Shown: positions 34,070-42,065 of the stretch, piece by piece
Position numbering within the stretch: position 1 is the first letter of the stretch
Layout: every line of letters begins with the position of its first letter
Source of the DNA: Clostridiales bacterium
GTDB taxonomy: Bacteria > Bacillota > Clostridia > Oscillospirales > Oscillospiraceae
Direction of reading: 5' to 3'
Length of the DNA: 64,000 bases
NCBI GenBank assembly: GCA_019423635.1
Contig: JAHZBA010000004.1
Span: forward strand, 1-64,000
The notes under the pieces: model-generated
What the model saw: the letters and a program-made list of their open reading frames with translations, nothing else
What the model was told of the DNA's origin: nothing
Database searches by the model: none
Translations under genes and position numbers: made by a program

Positions 34070-35584
34070 ATGGAGACCTACATCGCGGCACTGGACCAGG
34101 GCACCACCACATCCCGGGCGATTTTGTTTCATCAGTCGGGGGAGGCCGTGGCCCGGGCACAGCACCCGTTCCGGCAGATCTATCCCAGGCCCGGCTGGGT
34201 GGAGCACGACCCGGAGGAGATCTGGACCACCACCGCCAGGGCTCTGGCGGAGGCGGTGGACAGTGCCCACATTGACCCCAAGGCCATCGCCGCCCTGGGG
34301 ATCACCAACCAGCGGGAGACCACCATTTTGTGGGAGCGGGCCACCGGACGGCCGGTGTGCAACGCCATTGTCTGGCAGTGCCGCCGCACCGCCGCCCTGT
34401 GCGACCGCATGAAGGCCGAGGGCTGGGCGGAGGCGGTGCAGGAGAAGACGGGACTGCTGATTGACGCCTACTTCTCCGGCACAAAGCTGCGGTGGCTGCT
34501 GGACGAGATCCCCGGCGCCCAGGCCCGGGCGGAGCGGGGAGAGCTGTGCTTCGGCACGGTGGACAGCTGGCTCATCTGGAACCTCACCGGCGGCAGGGTC
34601 CATGTGACGGACGTCTCCAACGCCTCCCGGACCATGCTGTTCAACATCCATACCCTCCGGTGGGACGAGGAGCTGTGCCGGGCGCTGGGGATTCCCCTGT
34701 CCCTGCTGCCGGAGCCGAGGGGGAACAGCGAGACCTACGGTGTGGTGGCCCCGGGTCTTCCCGGCCTGGAGGCCCTGGCGGGGATTCCCATCTGCGGCAG
34801 CGCCGGGGACCAGGCGGCGGCCCTGTTCGGCCAGGGGTGCTTCACGCCGGGACAGGCGAAAAATACTTACGGCACCGGCTGCTTCACCCTCATGAACGTC
34901 GGGAGTGAGGCGGTGCGGTCCCGGGCGGGGCTGGTGACCTCCGTGGGCTGGCACCTGGGCGGGGAGACCACCTACGCCCTGGAGGGCAGCGTCTTCAATG
35001 CCGGCAGCACCATCCAGTGGCTCCGGGACGAGCTGGGGCTCATCTCCTCCGCGCCGGAGTGCGACCGCCTGGCGGAGAGCGTGCCAAGCAGCGGCGGCGT
35101 CCGGCTGGTGCCGGCCTTCACCGGCCTGGGGGCGCCCTACTGGGATATGTACGCCCGGGGGACCATTGTGGGCCTCACCAGAGGCGCCACCAGGGCCCAC
35201 ATCGCCCGGGCGGTGCTGGACGCCATTGCCTTCCAGGTGACGGATCTGGTGCGGGCCATGGACGAGGACGCCCCCTGTCATATCACCTCTTTGCGGGTGG
35301 ACGGCGGCGCCTCCGTCAGCGACATCCTCATGCAGACCCAGGCGGATCTCCTGCGGCTGCCGGTGGACCGGCCTGCCCAGGTGGAGACCACCGCCTTCGG
35401 CGCGGCGGCCCTGGCGGGTCTTGCGGCGGGCGTCTGGCGGGATCTGCCGGAGCTGGAGGGGCTGCGGCACAGCCAGTGCGTCTTTCTGCCCCGGCGGCCG
35501 GAGGCGGAGTGCGCCGAGGATTACCGCCAGTGGCGGCGGGCCGTGGAGCGGTCCCGGGCATGGGTCGAACAGGACGGGATGTGA
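34070..35584 (+). CDS. glpK: Glycerol kinase
   Basis: The protein has 504 residues, the usual family length. ATG 34070 is chosen because AGAGGAGG precedes it and the FGGY fold starts here (ALDQGTTTSRAILF). Other features: GITNQRETTILWERATGRPV, AIVWQCRRT, FGTVDSWLIWNLTGG, the GSAGDQAAALFGQG phosphate motif, YGTGCFTLMN, LEGSVFNAGS and FTGLGAPYWDMYARG. It phosphorylates glycerol to sn-glycerol 3-phosphate. No glpF or glpD is adjacent, so it is a single-gene unit. Confidence 0.97.
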   Translation: METYIAALDQGTTTSRAILFHQSGEAVARAQHPFRQIYPRPGWVEHDPEEIWTTTARALAEAVDSAHIDPKAIAALGITNQRETTILWERATGRPVCNAIVWQCRRTAALCDRMKAEGWAEAVQEKTGLLIDAYFSGTKLRWLLDEIPGAQARAERGELCFGTVDSWLIWNLTGGRVHVTDVSNASRTMLFNIHTLRWDEELCRALGIPLSLLPEPRGNSETYGVVAPGLPGLEALAGIPICGSAGDQAAALFGQGCFTPGQAKNTYGTGCFTLMNVGSEAVRSRAGLVTSVGWHLGGETTYALEGSVFNAGSTIQWLRDELGLISSAPECDRLAESVPSSGGVRLVPAFTGLGAPYWDMYARGTIVGLTRGATRAHIARAVLDAIAFQVTDLVRAMDEDAPCHITSLRVDGGASVSDILMQTQADLLRLPVDRPAQVETTAFGAAALAGLAAGVWRDLPELEGLRHSQCVFLPRRPEAECAEDYRQWRRAVERSRAWVEQDGM

Positions 35585-35656
35585 TAAGTCCGGGGGCGGA
35601 AGCGGAGAAAACAGGCCTGCCGTTCGTGAAATTAGTGTAAACAAGTGGAAAAGCAG

Positions 35657-35685
35657 TTGCCTTTTTTCGGAAAATGCGCTATACT
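35657..35685 (+). promoter_or_regulatory. Promoter of the zinc-ribbon protein gene
   Basis: TTGCCT (35657-35662), 17 bp, TATACT (35680-35685). Confidence 0.82.
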
Positions 35686-35691
35686 GATTTC

Positions 35692-35888
35692 CATCAGGAG
35701 TTGCCGGAGAGATTTTCAGGAGGGCGGACGCCGCCTGAGAGGCTCTGGATGTCCCTGGCGCTTGTTGATGGATCGTGCAATCCAAATCGGGGCCGTGAAA
35801 CACGGCGCTCCGCGGTGCAGATGCCGCGGGCCCGGAAGGCAGCAGAGATCGTTTCCGGGTGATTTGAGGATAGAAAGGGGAATGTACC
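35692..35888 (+). promoter_or_regulatory. About 195-nt structured 5' leader, class unknown
   Basis: Between the promoter and the ATG at 35889 the RNA can form several hairpins: TCAGG..GCGG with CCGC..CTGA (about 35719-35741), GGAT/ATCC, GCCGTG/CACGGC and CCGCGG/CCGCGG-like pairs. No terminator T-run and no riboswitch class that I know was recognised. The segment from the end of glpK to the promoter (35585-35656) holds nothing evident. Confidence 0.4.
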
Positions 35889-36269
35889 ATGGCATTTTTC
35901 AATGACCTGACCCAGAAGGCAAAGGACGTGGCCGCCGTCGCCGCCGACAAGGCCAAGGACGCCGCGGAGCTGACCAAGATCTCTGTGGCTGTGGCCGGGG
36001 AACAGCGGGAGATCGACAAGAATTACCGTACCATCGGCGAGTGGTTTGTCAACGAGTACGAGGGCGAGATTCCCGACGCCGTGCGGGATATGGTGGAGGC
36101 CGTCACCGCCTCCAAGGCCAAGATCGCCGAGCTGGAGGCCGCCAAGGCGGCTTTGAAGGAGCCTGATGCGCCGGAGGCGGCGGAAGAGAGCGCTGAGAAG
36201 GTCTGCCCCATCTGCGGCGCCAAGGCCGACAGCAAATTCTGCCCGCAGTGCGGCGCCCCCATGAACTGA
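35889..36269 (+). CDS. Zinc-ribbon protein with helical N-terminal domain
   Basis: The protein has 126 residues. An alanine/lysine-rich helical N-terminus (LTQKAKDVAAVAADKAKDAAEL), a central DKNYRTIGEWFVNEYEGEIP segment and a coiled-coil region (ASKAKIAELEAAKAAL) are followed by a C-terminal double-CxxC ribbon (CPICGAKADSKFCPQCGAPM). Such proteins are common and uncharacterised in Clostridia. AGAAAGGGG precedes the start. The long leader suggests post-transcriptional control. Confidence 0.8.
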   Translation: MAFFNDLTQKAKDVAAVAADKAKDAAELTKISVAVAGEQREIDKNYRTIGEWFVNEYEGEIPDAVRDMVEAVTASKAKIAELEAAKAALKEPDAPEAAEESAEKVCPICGAKADSKFCPQCGAPMN

Positions 36270-36315
36270 GGTCCGCGAAACACGGTAAGCGCCCGGTCTG
36301 ATCCGTTTCATGCAG

Positions 36316-36354
36316 ACTGTCCCCGGTCCACAGGGCTTGGGGACAGTTCCTTTT
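36316..36354 (+). terminator. Terminator
   Basis: ACTGTCCCC (36316-36324) pairs with GGGGACAGT (36339-36347), followed by TCCTTTT. Confidence 0.85.
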
Positions 36355-36427
36355 GCGGCGGGGCGCTCCGGGAGACGATGGAATTTGCATCATTTGCGTC
36401 AAAAGAGCAGGAGAGGAGAACTGTATC

Positions 36428-36805
36428 ATGCCGTTATTTGCCCTGAAGTCCGTATCCCAGACCACGGCCCTGGACGATGCCGCCGGGGACTACCGCACCG
36501 CCCGCCGGGCGGAGCAGTACCGCCTCAGCGCGCAGGCCATCTACTTTCCGGCCTTCCCCGGCACCCGGTATGTGCCGTTTGCCGCCGTGACCCGGGCGGT
36601 ATCCCGGAATTCCGGGATGCCGGTGAAGGGATGTTGCGGCAAGGAGATCCCGGTGGTGCGGCTGCGGCTGTTCTACGACGGGGAGTTTTATCAGGACTTC
36701 CTCTTCGAGAAGCTGGACAGCGCCGACCGGGTGCTGGACGCCCTTCTGGCCCTGCGGCCGGAGGCGGAGGTGGAGCGGGAGACCGGGCGAAAGAGCGTGA
36801 TCTGA
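36428..36805 (+). CDS. Uncharacterised protein
   Basis: The protein has 125 residues from ATG 36428, with GGAGAGGAG upstream; the frame extends further 5' without a site. It is cytoplasmic and mixed alpha/beta (AIYFPAFPGTRYVPFAAVTRAV; PVVRLRLFYDGEFYQDFLFEKLDSADRVLDAL). The pattern looks PH-like (a strand-rich body ending in one helix), but that is a weak impression. No operon partner. Confidence 0.65.
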   Translation: MPLFALKSVSQTTALDDAAGDYRTARRAEQYRLSAQAIYFPAFPGTRYVPFAAVTRAVSRNSGMPVKGCCGKEIPVVRLRLFYDGEFYQDFLFEKLDSADRVLDALLALRPEAEVERETGRKSVI

Positions 36806-36810
36806 AACGT

Positions 36811-36838
36811 GACCTCCGGCCATTTGGCCGGAGGTCCT
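36811..36838. terminator. Terminator between convergent genes
   Basis: GACCTCCGGCC (36811-36821) pairs with GGCCGGAGGTC (36826-36836), loop ATTT. Confidence 0.8.
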
Positions 36839-36842
36839 TCCG

Positions 36843-37358
36843 TCACGACAACAGCTTTTTCCGCTCCCGCCAATCCGGGAGGATCTGCTCCAGCAGGGCG
36901 TAAAACCGGGGGCCGTGGTTTTTCTCGAGGATATGGCACAGCTCATGGACCACCACCAGATCCACGGCCTCCTCCGGGCAGCGCATCAAAAAGCAGGAAA
37001 AGCACAGGCTGTTCTTCCCGCTGCAGCTGCCGTAGCGCTTTCGGGCGGCGGTGATTTTGACGCCGGTGGGGGTCACGCCCATTCTGGCGCTCCAATAGGC
37101 GGCCTTTTCCGGAAGAACGGCCCTGGCCTGAGCTTTCAGGGCCGCAATCTCCTCCGGCGTGGGGGGCGGGGGCAGAGCGGCGGCCCGCCGGCGCTGCTCT
37201 GCCAGATGGCGCTGAATCCAGGCCTCGTGGCGGCGCACGAAGTCCTCAATGAATGCTTTTGGCGTCCTCTGGGGCGCCCGGACCATCACCCGGCAGTCCC
37301 TTGTGATCTCCAGCGCCAGGGTTTTCCGGCGGGAGCGAATCAGTTCGTACGGTTCCAT
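36843..37358 (-). CDS. YgjP/SprT-like zinc metallopeptidase
   Basis: The protein has 171 residues. It has the DUF45/YgjP layout: an N-terminal strand region (YELIRSRRKTLALEITRDCRVMV), a helical middle with RKRYGSCSGKNSLCFSCFLM, and the zinc motif VVHELCHILEKNHGPRFYALLE, in which HELCH plus the downstream His/Glu bind the metal. Proteolytic substrates are unknown. It is convergent with the previous gene. Confidence 0.9.
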   Translation of the reverse strand: MEPYELIRSRRKTLALEITRDCRVMVRAPQRTPKAFIEDFVRRHEAWIQRHLAEQRRRAAALPPPPTPEEIAALKAQARAVLPEKAAYWSARMGVTPTGVKITAARKRYGSCSGKNSLCFSCFLMRCPEEAVDLVVVHELCHILEKNHGPRFYALLEQILPDWRERKKLLS

Positions 37359-37514
37359 AGGAAGAGCATACCACGCCGGGGAGGAGATGTAAAGGAGGGG
37401 GAGCGCTCCTTTTTGAGAATTGCTGTGGAAAGAACCCCGGCAGCAGGCGGTTCGTCATGGGCAGGGACAGAGGGGAGAGAGCGAACCTGGGGCCGCAGGG
37501 AGAGCCTTGCTCAC

Positions 37515-38690
37515 TTAGATATCGCCGCTCTCTAACATATGGATGACCCAATCGTAGAATGTATCATCGAAACTGGCCGGCTGAATTTTGAATTTCCTTG
37601 CTTTCCAGACCTGCCCCCTTGAAGGTCCGTTTAGGACCAAAAACACTTGGGTGTTGCTTCCAAAGGGGCCTGTATCCTGATTCAGGCCAAACGGCAATAC
37701 GCCACGAAGAACGCTGTAATCAGGAGAGGCCCAAACGGGACTGACGGGGTTTTCCTGTGGGTAAGCGGCCAAAACAGTTTGCCAAACTGTTTGCTCACGA
37801 TTGTGCTGGAAGAGCATGGTGCGGAAAGCCTCGTCATTGATTTCCTGAAATTGAAATGCCTGATCCATGAACTGAACGCTGTCAAGTTCTTTCAAGGAAA
37901 ACATGATGCCGCCGTTTCCTTTGCTGTTGGTCGCCGTGTAATTGCGGCAGCCATCCGCAATTTCTGTAACAAATGCGACATACTCCATTGGCAGCTTCAC
38001 ACAATGCCGCCGCTCAAAATCTTTCACCGCTTCCATGGAAGCAGGCGGGTTCCAGCGAATATGCTGCCGCTGCTGGCTCGTCGTCAGTGCCCGGATTTTG
38101 GAGAGCGGATCGCCGGCCTCCCGCTGCTGCCGTTCCTGCTTGAAAAGCTGGTTCACATAGGGCGTCAACCGGTTGGAAAGGCACAGCTCTATCCAATCCC
38201 AAAACGTACATCCTGGCAGCCGCAGCACGCCGTGTTCATCTCGTTCCCAGACTTCTCCCCGGCGCGGACCGGACACAACAAGAAACCATGTCTGTTCCCC
38301 CGCCATTCCCGCGTCGGCCAAGATGATGACGCCATTGTTCTGTACTTCAAAAAATTTCGTTTCGCCTTCTGGAGTATCAGCGGAAAAATTGGGGTCTGTA
38401 TCCCATTCCCAGCTTTCCAAAAGAGGGAAGTCCAGAGGAGCCCTTTGCAATGCCGGACGATCTTGAAAGGGCAGCAGTTGACAGGATTCAACACGAACCT
38501 GTGGATCAGGCGGGGGCATGCTGCCCCCATTTCCGATTTCGGTGATAAAATCCCGATATTCACTTGGCAGCTGGAAGCCATACCGGGTTTCCAGAGCCTG
38601 CACCTTTTTCAGAGAAAGCGGTGGATTCAGGCGCCAATGGTTCCTCTTTAATTTGAGACTCGCGTTTATTTTCATCAGGCGCATGTTCAC
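37515..38690 (-). CDS. Tandem SMI1/KNR4 domain protein
   Basis: The protein has about 391 residues from GTG 38690 (ATG 38684 is the alternative), after AGGGAGG. Two SMI1/KNR4-like domains are visible. The first has LSLKKVQALETRYGFQLPSEYRDFITEIGNGG and the second has ASMEAVKDFERRHCVKLPMEYVAFVTEIADG, each ending in a FxDWIxxCL or FYDWVIHML helix. Single SMI1/KNR4 proteins are frequent immunity proteins against contact-dependent and polymorphic toxins. No toxin gene is near, so this is an orphan or a housekeeping duplicate. G+C is lower than that of flanking genes. Confidence 0.82.
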   Translation of the reverse strand: MNMRLMKINASLKLKRNHWRLNPPLSLKKVQALETRYGFQLPSEYRDFITEIGNGGSMPPPDPQVRVESCQLLPFQDRPALQRAPLDFPLLESWEWDTDPNFSADTPEGETKFFEVQNNGVIILADAGMAGEQTWFLVVSGPRRGEVWERDEHGVLRLPGCTFWDWIELCLSNRLTPYVNQLFKQERQQREAGDPLSKIRALTTSQQRQHIRWNPPASMEAVKDFERRHCVKLPMEYVAFVTEIADGCRNYTATNSKGNGGIMFSLKELDSVQFMDQAFQFQEINDEAFRTMLFQHNREQTVWQTVLAAYPQENPVSPVWASPDYSVLRGVLPFGLNQDTGPFGSNTQVFLVLNGPSRGQVWKARKFKIQPASFDDTFYDWVIHMLESGDI

Positions 38691-38733
38691 ATGAGCACAC
38701 CTCCCTTTTGGATAACCGGATTTACCAGCTCCA

Positions 38734-38761
38734 ATTATAACGATTTCTCCAGGCTTTTCAA
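38734..38761 (-). promoter_or_regulatory. Promoter of the SMI1/KNR4 gene
   Basis: On the minus strand TTGAAA (38756-38761), 16 bp, TATAAT (38734-38739). Confidence 0.78.
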
Positions 38762-38860
38762 GGCTTTTTAGAGCAATGAGGGGCGTCGCAGAGGCGGCGA
38801 TTCGCAGTCCGCCCAAAAGGAGAACCGCGTGTTCAGGCGCGCCCCGAAGCAGATCCCGCC

Positions 38861-38889
38861 TTGACAAGTTCCACCGGAATCGCTACAAT
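38861..38889 (+). promoter_or_regulatory. Promoter of proS
   Basis: TTGACA (38861-38866), 17 bp, TACAAT (38884-38889). It gives a leader of only about 45 nt, with no room for a T-box. Confidence 0.9.
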
Positions 38890-38939
38890 AGGAGACCAGT
38901 GAAAACCGCGGATACGCTACATTATATAAAGGTAAAGGA

Positions 38940-40388
38940 ATGGATGCTATGGCACAGGATAAAAGACAGGTGGACGCCATCACCGCCCGGGACGTGGACT
39001 TCGCCCAGTGGTACACCGACGTCTGCAAAAAGGCGGAGCTGATCGACTACAGCTCCATCAAGGGCATGTTCATCTACCGCCCCTATGGCTACGCCATCTG
39101 GGAGAATATCCAGCAGGAGCTGGACCGGCGCTTCAAGGAGACCGGCCATGAGAACGTGTACCTCCCGGTGCTGATCCCCGAGTCCCTGCTCCAGAAGGAG
39201 AAGGACCACGTGGAGGGCTTTGCCCCGGAGTGCGCCTGGGTCACCATGGGCGGCAGCGAAAAACTGGAGGACCGCCTGGCGATCCGGCCCACCAGCGAGA
39301 CGCTCTTCTGTGAGCACTATGCAAACGTCATCCACTCCTGGCGGGACCTGCCCAAGCTCTACAACCAGTGGTGCTCCGTCCTCCGCTGGGAGAAGACCTC
39401 CCGCCCCTTCCTGCGCCACCGGGAGTTCCTCTGGCAGGAGGGCCACACCATGCACGCCGATGAGGCGGAGGCCCGGGCGGAGACCATGCGGATGCTGAAC
39501 ATCTACGCGGACTTCATGGAGAACTTCCTGGCCATGCCGGTCATCAAGGGCCGCAAGACGGAGAAGGAGAAGTTCAACGGCGCCGAGGAGACCTACACCG
39601 TGGAGTGCATGATGCACGATCACAAGGCCCTCCAGGCCGGCACCAGCCATTATTTCGGCGACGGCTTTGCCAGAGCCTTCGACATCGCGTTCACCGGCAG
39701 GGACAACCAGCTCCACCACCCCCACCAGACCAGCTGGGGTGTCTCCACCCGGATGATCGGCGGCATTATCATGACCCACGGCGACGACAACGGTCTGGTG
39801 CTGCCCCCCCGTGTGGCGCCCATCCAGGCCATCGTGATCCCTGTGGCGGCCCACAAGCCCGGCGTCCTGGACGCGGCGGCGGCCCTGCGGGAGCGCCTGA
39901 CAGCGGCGGGATTGCGGGTGAAGCTGGACGACAGCGACAACTCCCCCGGCTGGAAGTTTGCCGAGTACGAGATGAAGGGCGTGCCGGTGCGGGTGGAGAT
40001 CGGCCCCAAGGACATGGAGAAGGGGCAGTGCGTCGTGGCCCGCCGGGATACCGGCGAGAAGGTGTTTGTCCCTCTGGCGGAGCTGGAGGAGACCGTGAAA
40101 CGCCTGCTGGACGAGATCCACGACAACATGTACGCCATGGCGCTGAAAAACCGGGAGGAGAACACCTTCGACATCCACAGCGTGGAGGAGGCCAGAGCCA
40201 TTGCCGGAGGCAAGGGCGGATTCCTCCGGTCCAAGTGGTGCGGCGCGCTGGAGTGCGAGCTGGCCATGAAGGAGCAGGCCGGCGTCAGCTCCCGGTGTAT
40301 GCCCCTGGAGCAGAGCGGCACGGAGGGCGTGTGCCCGGTCTGCGGCAAAAAATGCACCACGGATATTTACTGGGGCGTGGCCTATTGA
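38940..40388 (+). CDS. proS: Prolyl-tRNA synthetase (archaeal/eukaryotic type)
   Basis: The protein has 482 residues; ATG 38949 is an alternative start. Class II motifs: YRPYGYAIWENIQQELDRR, ENVYLPVLIPESLL, motif 2 WEKTSRPFLRHREFLWQEGHT, and motif 3 in TSWGVSTRMIGGIIMTHGDD. It lacks the about 180-residue editing insertion of the usual bacterial enzyme and ends in the Cys-bearing C-terminal domain (CPVCGKKC...YWGVAY), the layout of the archaeal/eukaryotic ProRS form. It charges tRNA-Pro. Monocistronic. Confidence 0.97.
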   Translation: MDAMAQDKRQVDAITARDVDFAQWYTDVCKKAELIDYSSIKGMFIYRPYGYAIWENIQQELDRRFKETGHENVYLPVLIPESLLQKEKDHVEGFAPECAWVTMGGSEKLEDRLAIRPTSETLFCEHYANVIHSWRDLPKLYNQWCSVLRWEKTSRPFLRHREFLWQEGHTMHADEAEARAETMRMLNIYADFMENFLAMPVIKGRKTEKEKFNGAEETYTVECMMHDHKALQAGTSHYFGDGFARAFDIAFTGRDNQLHHPHQTSWGVSTRMIGGIIMTHGDDNGLVLPPRVAPIQAIVIPVAAHKPGVLDAAAALRERLTAAGLRVKLDDSDNSPGWKFAEYEMKGVPVRVEIGPKDMEKGQCVVARRDTGEKVFVPLAELEETVKRLLDEIHDNMYAMALKNREENTFDIHSVEEARAIAGGKGGFLRSKWCGALECELAMKEQAGVSSRCMPLEQSGTEGVCPVCGKKCTTDIYWGVAY

Positions 40389-40394
40389 GCAGAG

Positions 40395-40423
40395 AGGGAG
40401 AGGTGAAAGCCTCTCCCTTTTTA
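40395..40423 (+). terminator. Terminator of proS
   Basis: AGGGAGAGG (40395-40403) pairs with CCTCTCCCT (40410-40418), followed by TTTTT. Confidence 0.92.
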
Positions 40424-40468
40424 CAGAGCGCCCCAATCGGTTTTGTGTTCCCCCTGCATTTCCGAATC

Positions 40469-40580
40469 CGTAGGGCGCGACGACCCGGCGCGCCGTTTTG
40501 CCGGCCTGGGACCATTTCCCGGTGTGCCTTTTATCGGCCTGGGACCGTTTCCCGGCGCGCCGAGGTCGTCGCGCCCTACG
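40469..40580. repeat. Dispersed palindromic repeat, copy D
   Basis: CGTAGGGCGCGACGACC and its complement GGTCGTCGCGCCCTACG form the outer arms, with CGGCGCGCCG just inside each. The centre carries a tandem unit (GGCCTGGGACC...TTTCCCGG, twice). Two GGAAACGCAAAACC units follow at about 40587-40613. Confidence 0.8.
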
Positions 40581-40671
40581 GATAGTGGAAACGCAAAACC
40601 GGAAACGCAAAACCGAATGGGGATTTGCAGAAAAACCCGTCCCGGAAAAGGCATTGCGGCAAGAAAACTTC

Positions 40672-40720
40672 TGTAGGGGCGCATACTATGCGCCCGCGGG
40701 CGGCTGATAGCCGCCCCTAC
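40672..40720. repeat. Second palindromic repeat type
   Basis: TGTAGGGGCG and CGCCCCTACA form the ends, with GCGGGCGGC and GCATACTATGC inside. It is compatible with a small non-autonomous palindromic element. Confidence 0.65.
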
Positions 40721-40758
40721 AAAGAATTCTTAAAGCAACACCCGCAACCGGGGCGGGT

Positions 40759-41019
40759 TTACTCGGGATATCTTTCGTAAAAGTCCGACAGAAGGTCCTT
40801 TTCGGAGACTTGAAGGATACGGCAGAGGCAAACCAGCTCATAATCCTTGACAAAGCGAAGATTGTGCTCGATTTTGCTGATAAGAGGCTGCGTGATGTCC
40901 ACACCAAGCAGCTGCATCCGCGCGGCAAGCTCTTCTTGCGAAAGGCCGCTTCGCTTCCGAAGCACTCTGAGCCTTTCGGAAATAATGTTGGAATCTTCAT
41001 TAAAATAAGATTTGTTCAT
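40759..41019 (-). CDS. XRE family regulator
   Basis: The protein has 86 residues. HTH: RLRVLRKRSGLSQEELAARM, then ITQPLISKIEHNLRFVKDYELVCLCRIL. It is AT-richer than its neighbours. It is divergent from the 41112 gene, with 92 bp between start codons, so it may regulate that promoter and its own. Confidence 0.88.
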   Translation of the reverse strand: MNKSYFNEDSNIISERLRVLRKRSGLSQEELAARMQLLGVDITQPLISKIEHNLRFVKDYELVCLCRILQVSEKDLLSDFYERYPE

Positions 41020-41047
41020 TTATTTTACTCCAACACGACATATTTCC

Positions 41048-41077
41048 TTGACTTTACCATGTTCACAGCGCTATAAT
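41048..41077 (+). promoter_or_regulatory. Promoter of the 41112 gene
   Basis: TTGACT (41048-41053), 18 bp, TATAAT (41072-41077). Confidence 0.82.
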
Positions 41078-41111
41078 TATGCCGTCATATTATAAAAAGG
41101 GAGGAGAGCGT

Positions 41112-41375
41112 ATGACAGACAAAGAATTCTGCGCGGAGCTTTTGGCAAGGGCCCTGGTTCGGGCGGACGCGGAGATCCGCATCCAGGGCGCTCCCGCGGC
41201 CAGCTATATTCAGATTATGCTCAGAGCGGAGAGTTTTATGGTCCTGAAGAGAATCCGGGACATCCTGGACGACCACACCCTGGACGACCAGGACTGCTTC
41301 AACCGGATCGAACAGATCGTGGAGCTCTTTGAGGAGTGGGGCCCCGGGGCGGGGAGCCGCCATGATTTCGGCTGA
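41112..41375 (+). CDS. Small helical protein, partner of divergent XRE gene
   Basis: The protein has 87 residues from ATG 41112, preceded by GGGAGGAGAG. It is acidic and predicted helical (FCAELLARALVRADAEIRI; SFMVLKRIRDILDDHTLDDQDCFNRIEQIVELFEEW). No family is recognised. An XRE repressor and a small divergent gene could form a toxin-antitoxin-like or regulatory pair, but there is no direct evidence. Confidence 0.65.
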   Translation: MTDKEFCAELLARALVRADAEIRIQGAPAASYIQIMLRAESFMVLKRIRDILDDHTLDDQDCFNRIEQIVELFEEWGPGAGSRHDFG

Positions 41376-41439
41376 GTCTATCGTTCCCGGCAGTGCCAAA
41401 AATTTTTGCAAAATTTCATGAAAAACAGAGAATTTCCCC

Positions 41440-41468
41440 TTGACATTGGGGGAATTTTCTTTTATGAT
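41440..41468 (+). promoter_or_regulatory. Promoter of the S10 ribosomal operon
   Basis: TTGACA (41440-41445), 17 bp, TATGAT (41463-41468). It is the only clear sigma-A promoter seen for the 16-kb ribosomal cluster. Confidence 0.9.
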
Positions 41469-41474
41469 AGGAAA

Positions 41475-41753
41475 GTCCGCGGAAGGAGGGCTGCGCCCTC
41501 TCACGCGAATCTGCGATGAACCGGGAGATTGCTCGAAAGAGGTAACTTCCGGGGAGTATGTCCGATCATCGGGCGGCTGAGACCATCTGTGACGCTGCGT
41601 AGATCGCCGCGCCATGAGGAGTACCGGCCACGTCTGTCGCCGGTCTTTTTCATGAGCAGGAATGATACGCACGGTTAAGCGTACAGAAAAATCTCTCGCC
41701 GTAGGTTGTCGAGACTGCGTCAAACTACCTACGAAATCAGGAGGAGTCAAACC
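41475..41753 (+). promoter_or_regulatory. S10 operon leader with attenuator-like terminator
   Basis: About 280 nt precede rpsJ. ACCGGC (41623-41628) pairs with GCCGGT (41639-41644), followed by TTTTT (41646-41650): an intrinsic terminator inside the leader. Upstream, AGGGCTGCGCCCT and several further pairings could form an alternative fold. A second hairpin, CGTAGGT/ACCTACG (41700-41733), ends 20 bp before the start codon. No known T-box or riboswitch signature was recognised. Ribosomal-protein-mediated attenuation is a reasonable guess. Confidence 0.6.
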
Positions 41754-42065
41754 ATGGCACAGAAAGAAATGATCCGCATCCGGCTGAAGGCCTATGACCA
41801 CCAGGTCATCGACCAGAGCGCAGAGAAGATCGTCGAGACCGCCAAGCGCACCGGCGCCGAGGTCTCCGGCCCCATCCCTCTGCCCACCAAGAAGGAAGTC
41901 GTCACCATCCTGCGGGCCGTCCACAAGTACAAGGACAGCCGCGAGCAGTTTGAGCGCCGCACCCACAAGCGCCTCATCGACATCACCAAGTCCTCCCCCA
42001 AGACCGTGGAGGCCCTGATGGCCCTGGAGCTGCCCGCCGGCGTGGAGATCGAGATCAAGCTGTAA
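41754..42065 (+). CDS. rpsJ: 30S ribosomal protein S10 (uS10)
   Basis: The protein has 103 residues from ATG 41754, after AGGAGGAG. Canonical sequence: IRIRLKAYDHQVIDQSAEKIV, GPIPLPTKKE, EQFERRTHKRLIDI. First gene of the S10-spc-alpha cluster; in the 30S head and also a transcription antitermination factor (NusE). Unusually, a 259-bp gap separates it from rplC. Confidence 0.98.
   Translation: MAQKEMIRIRLKAYDHQVIDQSAEKIVETAKRTGAEVSGPIPLPTKKEVVTILRAVHKYKDSREQFERRTHKRLIDITKSSPKTVEALMALELPAGVEIEIKL

Noticed and set aside
35805..35850. SRP (4.5S/scRNA) RNA, because of GGCCCGGAAGGCAGCAG
   Set aside because: The 5' side of the universal apical loop (UCAGGUCC) is missing and the flanks do not pair as helix 8. 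The segment is better seen as part of an mRNA leader.
41465..41640. RNase P RNA or a known riboswitch in the S10 leader (AGGAAAGTCCGCGG resembles the start of RNase P RNA)
   Set aside because: The other conserved RNase P blocks are absent, and the stretch is too short and runs straight into rpsJ.
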